From: an uncultured Alphaproteobacteria bacterium
GTDB taxonomy: Bacteria > Pseudomonadota > Alphaproteobacteria > Reyranellales > Reyranellaceae
Direction of reading: 5' to 3'
Assembly: GCA_903929895.1 (NCBI GenBank)
Contig: CAIYWM010000153.1
Coordinates: forward strand, 1-8,278
Length of the DNA stretch: 8,278 nucleotides
Shown: positions 1 to 6,550 of the stretch, piece after piece
Layout of the letters: every line of letters begins with the position of its first letter
How positions within the stretch are numbered: position 1 is the stretch's first letter
Notes under the pieces: generated by a model
Databases searched by the model: none
Seen by the model: the letters and a program-made list of their open reading frames with translations, nothing else
Told to the model about the DNA's origin: nothing
Translations under genes and position numbers: made by a program

Positions 1-16
1 AGGCCGATGGCGACGG

Positions 17-865
17 TCACGCGGCGGCGGCCTTGACGAGCGGCGCGACCCGGTCGAGGTAAGCTAGGATGTCGTCTCGGCTCTTGTCCGGCACCGCCAG
101 CAGCGCGCTGTGGATGCCGGCCCGGGCGTAGCCCTCGAGCGTCGCCGCATCGTTGGGCGCGCCGAACACGGTGACGCTCAGCGTCTTCGGATCGCGTCCC
201 TTCTGCTCGGCCATGTCGGCCAGCCGCACGATCGCCTGCGGTGCGTCGAAGCCGGCGCGGGTGCGCGGGAACCAGCCGTCGCAGTACTCGACGACGCGGC
301 GCAGCGTGTGATCGCTCTCGCCGCCCAGGATGATCGGCGGATGCGGCGACTGCCGCGGCTTGGGCCACGACCAGACGCGGTCGAACTTCACGAACTCGCC
401 GTCGTAGGACGCCTCCTCCTCGGTCCACAGCGCCTTCATGGCCAGCACGTGCTCGCGCATCTGCTTGAACCGGGTCTGGTAGCGCGCGCCGTGATTCTCC
501 ATCTCCTCGACGTTCCAGCCGCCGCCGATGCCGAACACGAAGCGCCCGCCCGACAGCTGGTCGAGCGAGGCGATCGCCTTGGCGGTGACCAGCGGCTCGT
601 GCTGCGGCACGAGCAGGATGCCGGTGCCGATCGTCAGCGTTTTCGTCGCCGCCGCCGCGAAGGACAGCGCGACGAACGGATCGTGGGTGTGGGAGTAGCG
701 CTTCGGCAGCTCGCCGCCGCCGGGGAACGGCGACTTGCGGCTGGCCGGGATGTGGGTGTGCTCGGGAACGAACAGCGAGTCGAAGCCGCGTTCCTCGAGC
801 GCCCGCGCCAGCTCGGCGATGTCGATGCCGTAGTCGGTCGGAAAGTAAAAGACGCCCACCCGCAT
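17..865 (-). CDS. LLM-class oxidoreductase, Rv2161c-like (TIGR03619 type)
   Basis: A 282-residue protein of the bacterial luciferase-like (TIM barrel) superfamily, expected to be a cytosolic F420- or FMN-dependent oxidoreductase; its substrate cannot be told. Visible landmarks are an N-terminal beta strand MRVGVFYFPT, the active-site strand end PEHTHIP (residues 34-40), the core strand LTIGTGILLVPQ (77-88), SGGRF followed by GIGGGWN (105-118), PKP (168-170), PPIILGGES (176-184) and DGWFP (196-200). These are the hallmarks of TIGR03619 members, and the length matches that family. The ATG is preceded by AGGAGG nine bases upstream, which supports this start. It lies 42 bases downstream of gnd on the same strand and may be co-transcribed with it. 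The F420 assignment is by family only. Confidence in the fold is very high and in the cofactor moderate. Confidence 0.93.
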   Translation of the reverse strand: MRVGVFYFPTDYGIDIAELARALEERGFDSLFVPEHTHIPASRKSPFPGGGELPKRYSHTHDPFVALSFAAAATKTLTIGTGILLVPQHEPLVTAKAIASLDQLSGGRFVFGIGGGWNVEEMENHGARYQTRFKQMREHVLAMKALWTEEEASYDGEFVKFDRVWSWPKPRQSPHPPIILGGESDHTLRRVVEYCDGWFPRTRAGFDAPQAIVRLADMAEQKGRDPKTLSVTVFGAPNDAATLEGYARAGIHSALLAVPDKSRDDILAYLDRVAPLVKAAAA

Positions 866-907
866 CGCGGCTTCCTCCTGGTTGTTCCTGCTCGAGACGC
901 CCCGACG

Positions 908-1906
908 CTACTTCTTGGGCGCCTCGACGTGGCCGCCGAAGCCCAGTCGCATGGCCGACAGCACTTTCTCGGCGAAGGTATGGTCCTGCCGCGAGCGGAA
1001 GCGCACGAACAGCGACGCCGCCAGAACGTCGGCCGGCACCGCCTCCTCGATCGCCGCCTCGATGGTCCAGCGACCCTCGCCGCTGTCCTCGACGTGGCCC
1101 GAGAAGCCCTCGAGATGCGCGTCGTTGGCCAGCGCGCTGGCCGTGAGGTCAAGCAGCCACGAGGTCACGACGCTGCCGCGCCGCCACACTTCGGCGATGT
1201 CGGCAAGGTTGAGGTCGTAGCACTCGTCGGCCGGCAGCCTGGCCGAGGCGCGGTTGCGCATGATGTCGAAGCCTTCGGCGAAGGCCTGCATCATGCCGTA
1301 CTCGATGCCGTTGTGGATCATCTTGACGAAGTGGCCGGCCCCCACCGGGCCGGCATGGATGTAGCCCTGCTCGGCGCGCGGATCGAGCGCCTGGCCGTGC
1401 TTGCGGCTGGCCCGCTCCTTGGTGCGCTCGATGCTGCCGAGTCCCGGAGCCAGCGCCGAGAAGATCGGGTCGAGCCGCGTCACGGTCTCGGCGTCGCCGC
1501 CGATCATCAGGCAGTAGCCGCGCTGCAGGCCCCAGACGCCCCCCGAGGTGCCGACATCCAGGTACTTGATGCCCTTGGGCGCCAGCTCGCGAGCCCGCCG
1601 CACGTCGTCCTTGAAGTTGGTGTTGCCGCCGTCGATCACGACATCGCCGGCCTGCATCAGGCCGCCGAGCTCGACGATCGTCTGTTCGGTGATGCGACCG
1701 GCCGGCAGCATGACCCAGACCGTGCGCGGTGCGGCGAGCGTCCGGACGAGCTCCTCGACCGAGACGGCCGCGGTCGCGCCTTCCCTGGCCAGTGCCGCGC
1801 CGGGTGCCGGATCGGCGTCATAGACGACGCAGGAATGGCCCGCCCGCGCGAGGCGGCGCACGATGTTGCCGCCCATCCGTCCCAGGCCGATGACACCGAT
1901 CTGCAT
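908..1906 (-). CDS. gnd: 6-phosphogluconate dehydrogenase, decarboxylating, short NAD-type
   Basis: A 332-residue enzyme expected to oxidise and decarboxylate 6-phosphogluconate to ribulose 5-phosphate in the cytosol. The N-terminal Rossmann domain begins [12 protein letters not shown] with GxGxxG at 7-12. The beta-2 strand ends in YDAD (29-32), an acidic end that in dinucleotide-binding folds favours NAD over NADP. DGGNTNF (92-98), SGG (121-123) and KxxHN (K195, H198, N199) with E202 reproduce the substrate and catalytic motifs, with the same spacing as K183/N187/E190 of the mammalian enzyme. The length fits the short TIGR00872-like family rather than the roughly 470-residue GndA type. An in-frame extension to 2098 exists, but homology starts at the ATG at 1906, with GGGGG 12 bases upstream. 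It is divergent from the LLM gene at 2010. Identity is very secure; NAD preference is inferred. Confidence 0.95.
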   Translation of the reverse strand: MQIGVIGLGRMGGNIVRRLARAGHSCVVYDADPAPGAALAREGATAAVSVEELVRTLAAPRTVWVMLPAGRITEQTIVELGGLMQAGDVVIDGGNTNFKDDVRRARELAPKGIKYLDVGTSGGVWGLQRGYCLMIGGDAETVTRLDPIFSALAPGLGSIERTKERASRKHGQALDPRAEQGYIHAGPVGAGHFVKMIHNGIEYGMMQAFAEGFDIMRNRASARLPADECYDLNLADIAEVWRRGSVVTSWLLDLTASALANDAHLEGFSGHVEDSGEGRWTIEAAIEEAVPADVLAASLFVRFRSRQDHTFAEKVLSAMRLGFGGHVEAPKK

Positions 1907-2009
1907 TGCGGTTCGTTTCCCCCGAAAGTCTCGGCGCAGCCTATCGAGTTTCGAGTGGTGCCTCAAATTCGGCGATGCCAAGCTGCCGCCCTTCGACAGG
2001 AGAGAGTCA
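1907..2009. promoter_or_regulatory. Divergent intergenic region between gnd and plus-strand LLM pair
   Basis: These 103 bases separate two outward-facing genes, so promoters for both should lie here. I see no convincing -35/-10 pair on either strand. The hexamer TCGAGT occurs twice in tandem with a seven-base period (1944-1949 and 1951-1956), and a weak inverted repeat CCGA/TCGG lies at 1922-1934. Either could be chance. The regulatory call rests on gene orientation, not on a recognised operator. Confidence 0.35.
1998..2003 (+). promoter_or_regulatory. Ribosome binding site AGGAGA deciding the start at 2010
   Basis: AGGAGA lies six bases before the ATG at 2010. The reading frame stays open upstream to 1863, but that extension would overlap the start of gnd on the other strand and carries no LLM-like sequence. 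The strong Shine-Dalgarno match and the family N-terminus ([10 protein letters not shown]) both place the start at 2010. Confidence 0.75.
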
Positions 2010-2864
2010 ATGGCATTCGGTCGTCTCGGCGTCTGGTACTCGACGGACAAACTCAACGGCGGGCAGCTCGCCGACCTGGTGCGCGCGGTCGAGGGCAATG
2101 GCTATTCCGCCTTCTGGTATCCCGAGTCGCGCGGCTACGAATCGATGTCGCTGGCGGCCTACCTGCTGTCGAAGAGCGACCGCCTGACGATCGGCAGTTC
2201 GATTGCCAACATCTATGCCCGCGACTCCTTCACCGCCCGGCGCGCCACCATCTCCCTCAACGACTGGCACGGGGGCCGCTTCATCCTCGGCGTCGGCGTC
2301 AGCCACATCCCGATGGTCGAGGGGGTGCGCGGCCACCGCTACGACAAGCCGATCCCGGCGATGCGCGCCTACCTCGAGGGCCTAGCGCGCGACGGCGGCA
2401 ACGACCTGCCGGTCGTCGTCGCGGCGCTGGGACCCAAGATGCTGGCGCTCAGCGCCGAGATGTCGCGCGGCGCGGTTCCCTACAACGTCACGCCCGAGCA
2501 CACCGCGCAGGCAGCGGCGATCCTCGGCCCGAACCGCATCCTGGCGGTCGAGCAGAAGGTCACGATCGAGACCGACCCGATCAAGGCCCGCGAACTCGGG
2601 CGCAAGGAACTGGCGCGCTACATGGTGCTGCCGAACTACCGCAACAACTGGCTGCGCATCGGCTTCAGCGAGGCCGATCTGGCCAACGGCGGCAGCGACC
2701 GCTTCATCGACGCGATGTGCCTGTGGGGCGACGCCGAGACGGTGAAGAAGGGCCTGCGCGCCCACTTCGCCGCCGGCGCCACCCACGTCTGCCTGCAACC
2801 CGTCCATGCCGACGGAGACTTCGCCGCGCGCGACCGCATGCTGGCGGCGCTGGCCGACACCTGA
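2010..2864 (+). CDS. LLM-class oxidoreductase, TIGR03620 (MSMEG_4141-like) type
   Basis: A 284-residue luciferase-fold protein, probably a cytosolic F420- or FMN-dependent oxidoreductase with unknown substrate. The TIGR03620 pattern is clear: [10 protein letters not shown] (residues 35-44) where other LLM proteins carry a DH or EH motif, then [22 protein letters not shown], the LVEG-like [36 protein letters not shown], and a C-terminal HVCLQ strand. The length is normal for this subfamily, which lacks the longer insertions of luciferases. It is the first gene of a two-gene unit: its TGA is followed 11 bases later by the next ATG, so translation is probably coupled. No frameshift or missing segment is seen. 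Fold and subfamily are secure; cofactor rests on the family name and has not been shown for this protein. Confidence 0.93.
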   Translation: MAFGRLGVWYSTDKLNGGQLADLVRAVEGNGYSAFWYPESRGYESMSLAAYLLSKSDRLTIGSSIANIYARDSFTARRATISLNDWHGGRFILGVGVSHIPMVEGVRGHRYDKPIPAMRAYLEGLARDGGNDLPVVVAALGPKMLALSAEMSRGAVPYNVTPEHTAQAAAILGPNRILAVEQKVTIETDPIKARELGRKELARYMVLPNYRNNWLRIGFSEADLANGGSDRFIDAMCLWGDAETVKKGLRAHFAAGATHVCLQPVHADGDFAARDRMLAALADT

Positions 2865-2875
2865 CGGAGGACACT

Positions 2876-3946
2876 ATGGATTTCGGCATCGCCCTGCCCA
2901 CGGCGGCGGACTCCTGGCGCGTGGTGCGCGAGGCCGAGGAACTCGGCTTCAGCCATGCCTGGTTCTACGACACCCAGATGCTGAGCGCCGACTGCTTCGT
3001 GGCGATGGGCGCCGCCGCGGTCAACACGAAGCGGATCCGGCTGGGCACCGGCGTGCTGGTGCCGTCCAATCGCATCGCCCCGGTGACGGCCAACGCGCTT
3101 GCGACGCTCAACCAGCTGGCGCCGGGCCGCATAGACTTCGGGGTCGGCACCGGCTTCACGGCGCGGCGCGCGATGGGCTTCGGCGCCATCAAGGTCAAGG
3201 ACATGGAGACCTACATCAGCCAGGTCTACGGCCTGCTGCGCCGCGAGACCGTCGAGTTCGAGATGGAGGGGCAACCGAAGAAGATCCGCTTCCTCAATCC
3301 CGAGCTGCCGCTGTTCAACACCACCGACCCGATCGCGCTGCACCTGTCGGCGTTCGGCCCACGCACCCGATCGCTGACGGCCAAGCTGAAAGCCGGCTGG
3401 ATCGATTTCGTTGGCAAGGTCGAGGCGGGCGTCAAGGAAGTGCAGGCGATGCGCGCGGCGTGGAGCGAGGCCGGCCACGCGCTGGGCGACCTGCAGGCCA
3501 CGGCGTTCGCGCTGGGCTGCGTCCTGCGCGAGGGCGAACCCGCCGATTCGGCGCGGGCCATGGCGCAGGCCGGGCCACGCGCCGCGGTGGCGCTGCACCG
3601 CGCCGCCGACGAAGTTCTGATGGGCCTGGCACCGACCATGACGATGGTGTCGCATGGCACGCGCGAGCTGCAGGACTATGTCGCGCTGGCCCGCACCTTC
3701 GAGCCCAAGGACGCGCCGTGGCTGGAGAACCACCGCGGCCACCTCATGTTCGTCAAGCCGGAGGAGCGGCCCTTCGTCACCGCCGAGCTGATCGCCAACA
3801 CGACCTTCACCGCGACCGAGGCCGAGATCTGCGCCCGCATCGAGGCGCTGCGCGCCGCGGGCTATACCCAGTTCACCATCCAGCTCGTCCCCGGCCAGGA
3901 GGCCGCGCTGGCCGACTGGGCGCGGATCCGCAAGGCGTTCGCCTGA
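2876..3946 (+). CDS. LLM-class oxidoreductase, methylene-H4MPT reductase-like
   Basis: A 356-residue luciferase-fold oxidoreductase. The N-terminus MDFGIALPTA and the strand end FYDTQML (30-36) replace the usual DH/EH active-site pair by D32-T33-Q34. The core follows with RIRLGTGVLVPSN (53-65) and LAPGRIDFGVGTGFTARRAMG (81-101), a segment reminiscent of proteins annotated as 5,10-methylenetetrahydromethanopterin reductase. A longer C-terminal part (from about residue 280) contains NHRGHLMF, ERPFVTAELI and FTIQLVPG. Such resemblance is common in non-methanogens and does not prove a C1 role. The ATG has GGAGG six bases upstream and sits 11 bases after the preceding LLM stop. It is the last intact plus-strand gene before the debris region. 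No terminator hairpin is visible downstream. Fold is secure; the substrate is unknown. Confidence 0.92.
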   Translation: MDFGIALPTAADSWRVVREAEELGFSHAWFYDTQMLSADCFVAMGAAAVNTKRIRLGTGVLVPSNRIAPVTANALATLNQLAPGRIDFGVGTGFTARRAMGFGAIKVKDMETYISQVYGLLRRETVEFEMEGQPKKIRFLNPELPLFNTTDPIALHLSAFGPRTRSLTAKLKAGWIDFVGKVEAGVKEVQAMRAAWSEAGHALGDLQATAFALGCVLREGEPADSARAMAQAGPRAAVALHRAADEVLMGLAPTMTMVSHGTRELQDYVALARTFEPKDAPWLENHRGHLMFVKPEERPFVTAELIANTTFTATEAEICARIEALRAAGYTQFTIQLVPGQEAALADWARIRKAFA

Positions 3947-3982
3947 GCGTCATGCACGATGGTGGCTAGGAGGCCAGCATCG

Positions 3983-4160
3983 ATGCGTCCTCTCTCGAAT
4001 GACCTGCGTGAGCATGTCGTTGCAGCGGTCGGTGCCGGCGACAGTTGTCGGTCGGTAGCGGCGCGGTTTGGGATTGTGGCATCGACGGTGGTGAAGTGGT
4101 CGCAACCCTACCGGGCGACGGGGTCGGTGACGCCGGGCACGGTCGGCGGCCACCGCGAAG
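3983..4160 (+). pseudogene. IS630-family transposase, N-terminal fragment
   Basis: The frame from the ATG at 3983 gives about 59 residues beginning MRPLSNDLREHVV and continuing with SCRSVAARFGI, STVVKWSQ and YRATGSV to GGHRE. This is the helix-turn-helix DNA-binding N-terminus seen in IS630-type transposases of alphaproteobacteria. A good GGAGG lies 10 bases upstream. After GGHRE the similarity stops; the frame ends at a TGA at 4187-4189, and nothing of the DDE catalytic domain follows. The fragment is therefore not active. Its truncated end abuts the truncated 3' end of the oxygenase pseudogene on the other strand, which suggests a deletion joint. No terminal inverted repeats could be identified. 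The right boundary is approximate. Confidence 0.8.
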
Positions 4161-4165
4161 CGGTG
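4151..4165. repeat. Short perfect inverted repeat at the IS630/oxygenase joint
   Basis: CACCGC and GCGGTG form a six-base perfect stem around a GAA loop. It lies exactly where transposase similarity fades and just before oxygenase similarity begins. No T-tract follows on either strand, so it is not a classical intrinsic terminator. It may be chance in GC-rich DNA or may have helped the deletion that joined the two fragments. Confidence 0.4.
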
Positions 4166-4189
4166 CGGAATGCCCATGCGGTCCCATGA

Positions 4190-4668
4190 ATTCAAGTTCG
4201 CCGCCCAGTTCGGGATTGGCTTCGATGCCCGTCGTCGAAGAAGTAAACGCACGACCAGTAGGCGCCTGGATGCGAGTGCAATTCGTTGGCGTGGCCGCTG
4301 CGGTTGATGTTCGCCTACATGTTGTCGTGCTTGGGCACGGCAAAGTAACCCGGATACGGGCCGGCCCCGATGTTGCCCTTGCGGTCCATGGTTACCCGTT
4401 TTGCGAGGTTGCAGGCATGGGCCAGCAGCTTGATGGGCGTCGCGCCGCCCCCGCGGTCCATGTCCCAGGTCGACTGCCAGCCGCCCTGATTGAAATGGTA
4501 GGTGCTCTCCTGCACCGTCTCCCGCTTCTCGATGACGCGCCACAGGTCGGCCGTCAGCGCGGGCGCGTCGGGCACGTCCAGGCGGATGATCGGCGTGGCG
4601 AACAGCGGAACGGGTTCACGGACCGCACTTACGGCGGCGGAAAAGGGCAGGTCAGGCGAGTTCGGCAA
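4190..4668 (-). pseudogene. Broken 2-oxoglutarate/Fe(II) oxygenase-like gene (TIGR02466 type)
   Basis: Read on the minus strand from a TTG at 4668, the frame gives 117 residues including LFATPIIRLDVPDA, NQGGWQSTWD and a final KHDNM before a TAG at 4317-4315. Beyond the TAG the same frame continues ANINRSGHANE, then LHSHPGAYWSCVYFFDDG, with HSHPG at 4278-4264. This is the conserved H-x-H-P-G core of putative TIGR02466/PF13759 oxygenases, where the preceding residues are usually M-W-x-N; TAG is one base from the expected TGG (Trp). At a G run (4228-4230) the similarity moves to another frame (GIEANPELGGELEFM), indicating about one extra G. The 3' part is absent, replaced by the IS630 scrap. The start overlaps the end of the preceding LLM gene by 17 bases, so it was probably operonic. 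The original start is uncertain. Confidence 0.72.
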
Positions 4669-5536
4669 ACGGGCGGATTACCGCATCGCCGAAGCGGGCG
4701 AGGTTGTCCTCGAGGTCAGGCAGGAAGGCGCCGACCGGGACCACGATGCGACCGATGCCCAGCTTCAGGCGTTCCTCGATAGCCGCCCGCGGCTCGACCG
4801 TCGACCCGGGCAACAGATCCGGACAACCGGCCAGCATCTCGATCGCCGCCGGATCCCGCCCGGCCTCGACCGCGGCGCGGCGCGCCACCTCTAATAGCGG
4901 CGTGGTGTCGACCTGGGCGCCGATCGAGGGGAAGAAGCCGTCGCCCAACCGCCCGGCCCGCCGCGCCGCCGCCTCGGAATGGCCGCCGACGATAATGGGG
5001 ACGCGGCCGACCGGCTTGGGATTGCAGCTCAAACCTTCGAACTTCACGTAGCGGCCCGAGAAGCTGGCGCCGTCCGACGCCCACAACGCGCGCATGGCGG
5101 CAATGTACTCGTCGGCGCGGCGGCCACGCTGTTCGAACGGCGCGCCCAGCGCCTCGAATTCCTCGCGCAGCCAGCCGACGCCGATGCCCAGCTCGAAGCG
5201 GCCGCCGCTCATCGCGTCGAGCGTGGCGACCTGCTTGGCCAGCACCAGCGGATCGCGCAGCGGCAGGATCAGCACGCCGGTCATGAAGCGCAGGCGGGTG
5301 GTCACCGCCGCGGCGCTGGCGATCCAGATCAGCGGATCGGGAAAGGCGCTCGACCGCGTCATCGGCAGACGGCCGCCCGCAGCATAGGGGTAGGGCGTGG
5401 TGTAGGCGTCGGGATAGACGACGTGATCGATCGCGAAGATCGAGTCGAAACCCGCCGCCTCGGCCACCCGGGCGACACGTGCCGCGCCGGCGAAGTCCGG
5501 AAAGGTGTTGCTGGCGAAGTGCAGGGAGAATTTCAT
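4652..5536 (-). CDS. LLM-class oxidoreductase, Rv2161c-like (TIGR03619 type)
   Basis: A 294-residue luciferase-fold oxidoreductase, probably cytosolic and F420-dependent by family. Motifs in order are MKFSLHFASN, FDSIFAIDHV with the D37-H38 pair, FMTGVLILP (84-92), SGGRFELGIGVGW (110-122), NPKP (172-175), PIIVGGHSE (180-188) and DGFFP (199-203). Length and order fit TIGR03619. It is the second gene of a minus-strand operon: the upstream LLM stop is only four bases from this ATG, with GGTGAG in the end of that gene as ribosome binding site. Its last codons overlap the TTG of the decayed oxygenase. Although it shares a subfamily with the genes at 17-865 and 7599-8278, the three differ widely in loops, so they look like old paralogues rather than recent copies. 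Substrate unknown. Confidence 0.93.
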   Translation of the reverse strand: MKFSLHFASNTFPDFAGAARVARVAEAAGFDSIFAIDHVVYPDAYTTPYPYAAGGRLPMTRSSAFPDPLIWIASAAAVTTRLRFMTGVLILPLRDPLVLAKQVATLDAMSGGRFELGIGVGWLREEFEALGAPFEQRGRRADEYIAAMRALWASDGASFSGRYVKFEGLSCNPKPVGRVPIIVGGHSEAAARRAGRLGDGFFPSIGAQVDTTPLLEVARRAAVEAGRDPAAIEMLAGCPDLLPGSTVEPRAAIEERLKLGIGRIVVPVGAFLPDLEDNLARFGDAVIRPFAELA

Positions 5537-5540
5537 CGTC

Positions 5541-6491
5541 TCACCAACCCAGCTCTCGACGCAGGTGGGAGACCGCCTCGAGGTGGCGCTCGTGATCGCC
5601 GGCGAAGCGCAGCACCAGATGCGTCGCCCCTGCCTGCGCGTAGGCGGCCAGCCACTCGGCCGCGGCGGCGGCCGGGCCGGCGAAGCTCATCTGCCGCTTG
5701 CGCATCGCGCGTGGGTCCATGCCGTAATAGCCCTGCAGATAGGCGTTCAAGCGCTGGTCGGCACGACCGGCATCGTCGTCGATCGACAGCGTCAGATAGG
5801 CGGCCGCCGTAATCGCCGCGGGGTCGCGGCCGGCGGCGCGGGCCGCCGCCGTCACTTCGGCGAACTGCGTCGGGTAGTCCTGCGGCCGGGCGCTGTTGGG
5901 AAACCAGCCGTCGAACCGCCGGCCGGCCCGCGCCCGCGAAACGGGGACGGCACCCGCGATCCAGATGGGCGGTCCGCCGGGCCGATGCGGCGTCGGGCCG
6001 AGCACGGCATCAGTCATGGTCCAGCGGCCTTCCGTTCCAGGCCGCGGCCAGGTCACGGGCTTGCCGGTCCACAGCGCCCGGCACAGGGCCAGGCCCTCGA
6101 CCATGCGCCCGACGCGCTGGTCGAACGGCACGCCGGCAGCGGTGAACTCGGCGCGGATGTTGGGGACGTCGGTCGCGATGCCGACGCCGAGGACGAGCCG
6201 GCCCTCGGCGATGCGGTCGAGGGTGGCCACCTGCTGGGCCAGCACCACCGGGTTGCGCAGCGCCGGCAGCAGCACCGCGGTCCCCAGTTCCACCCGTCGC
6301 GTGCGCGCTGCCACCGCCGCCAGCAAGGTAAGCGGATCGTGGCGCGGCCGGGCCAGCAGGGAATCGCCGACCCACAGCGAGTCGAAGCCAAGCCCCTCGG
6401 CCCTTTCGGCCAGAGACAGCAGCGAGCCGGTCTCGTCGCGCCCTTCCATGACCCGTTCGCGCGTCGGCAGCAGGTATCCCAATCTCGGCAT
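5541..6491 (-). CDS. LLM-class oxidoreductase, subfamily unassigned
   Basis: A 316-residue luciferase-fold oxidoreductase. Visible are MPRLGYLLPT, FDSLWVGDSLLARPRHDPLTLL (36-57, with G42-D43-S44 where others have DH or EH), VELGTAVLLP (67-76), AEGRLVLGVGIATD (95-108), PPIWIAGAVP (174-183) and FDGWFPNS (193-200), then a C-terminal THLVLRF strand. It resembles LLM proteins with the GDSLL motif often annotated only as flavin-dependent oxidoreductases. The frame is open to 6551, but that extension would overlap the divergent gene and carries no family sequence; the ATG at 6491 follows GGGGAAACG and begins the family N-terminus. It heads the minus-strand operon with the LLM gene at 4652-5536 and, formerly, the oxygenase. 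Fold secure, subfamily and cofactor not settled. Confidence 0.9.
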   Translation of the reverse strand: MPRLGYLLPTRERVMEGRDETGSLLSLAERAEGLGFDSLWVGDSLLARPRHDPLTLLAAVAARTRRVELGTAVLLPALRNPVVLAQQVATLDRIAEGRLVLGVGIATDVPNIRAEFTAAGVPFDQRVGRMVEGLALCRALWTGKPVTWPRPGTEGRWTMTDAVLGPTPHRPGGPPIWIAGAVPVSRARAGRRFDGWFPNSARPQDYPTQFAEVTAAARAAGRDPAAITAAAYLTLSIDDDAGRADQRLNAYLQGYYGMDPRAMRKRQMSFAGPAAAAAEWLAAYAQAGATHLVLRFAGDHERHLEAVSHLRRELGW

Positions 6492-6550
6492 CGTTTCCCC
6501 AGTCGCGTTTCCTTTTGCTATAGTTTGCGCGTACAGGGGAGAAGACGGCA
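6492..6550. promoter_or_regulatory. Divergent promoter region between two LLM operons
   Basis: These 59 bases must serve outward transcription of both flanking operons. They are noticeably more AT-rich in the middle than the surrounding coding DNA. The minus-strand ribosome binding sequence GGGGAA (complement of 6495-6500) and the plus-strand AGGGGAGA (about 6534-6541) occupy the two ends. The space is so short that the two promoters must overlap, so their use may be mutually exclusive or jointly regulated. No clear operator palindrome is seen beyond the -10 region. Confidence 0.5.
6516..6524 (+). promoter_or_regulatory. Extended -10 promoter element, TGCTATAGT
   Basis: TGCTATAGT matches the extended -10 form TGnTATAAT of housekeeping sigma-factor promoters at all but one defined base. 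Transcription would start near 6531, giving a leader of about 20 bases that still contains the AGGGGAGA ribosome binding site. No good -35 hexamer is present, as is usual for extended -10 promoters. The complement of the same TATA core could act for the minus operon (TATAGC) but is weaker. Confidence 0.5.

Noticed and set aside
1..20. Possible start of another minus-strand gene, GTG overlapping the TGA of the LLM gene at 17-19
   Set aside because: The frame reads V-T-V-A-I-G before the window edge, and stop/start overlap would be typical of an operon, but six codons cannot support a gene call.
1907..2098. N-terminal extension of gnd upstream of 1906
   Set aside because: The extension would overlap the start of the divergent LLM gene, and the Rossmann strand MQIGVIGLG begins exactly at 1906.
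110..3946. A single plus-strand frame open for about 1278 codons
   Set aside because: It runs antisense through the LLM gene and gnd and out of frame through the TIGR03620-like gene before entering the real gene at 2876. The early part is Arg/Ala/His/Gln-rich with no domain, as expected of GC-rich antisense frames. Only 2876-3946 is real.
3947..4200. Intrinsic terminator for the convergent operons
   Set aside because: The only clear hairpin (4151-4165) lacks a T-tract on either strand.
3950..4543. Minus-strand frame of 197 codons across the debris region
   Set aside because: It is out of frame with the oxygenase similarity for most of its length and crosses the IS630 fragment; no coherent protein is seen.
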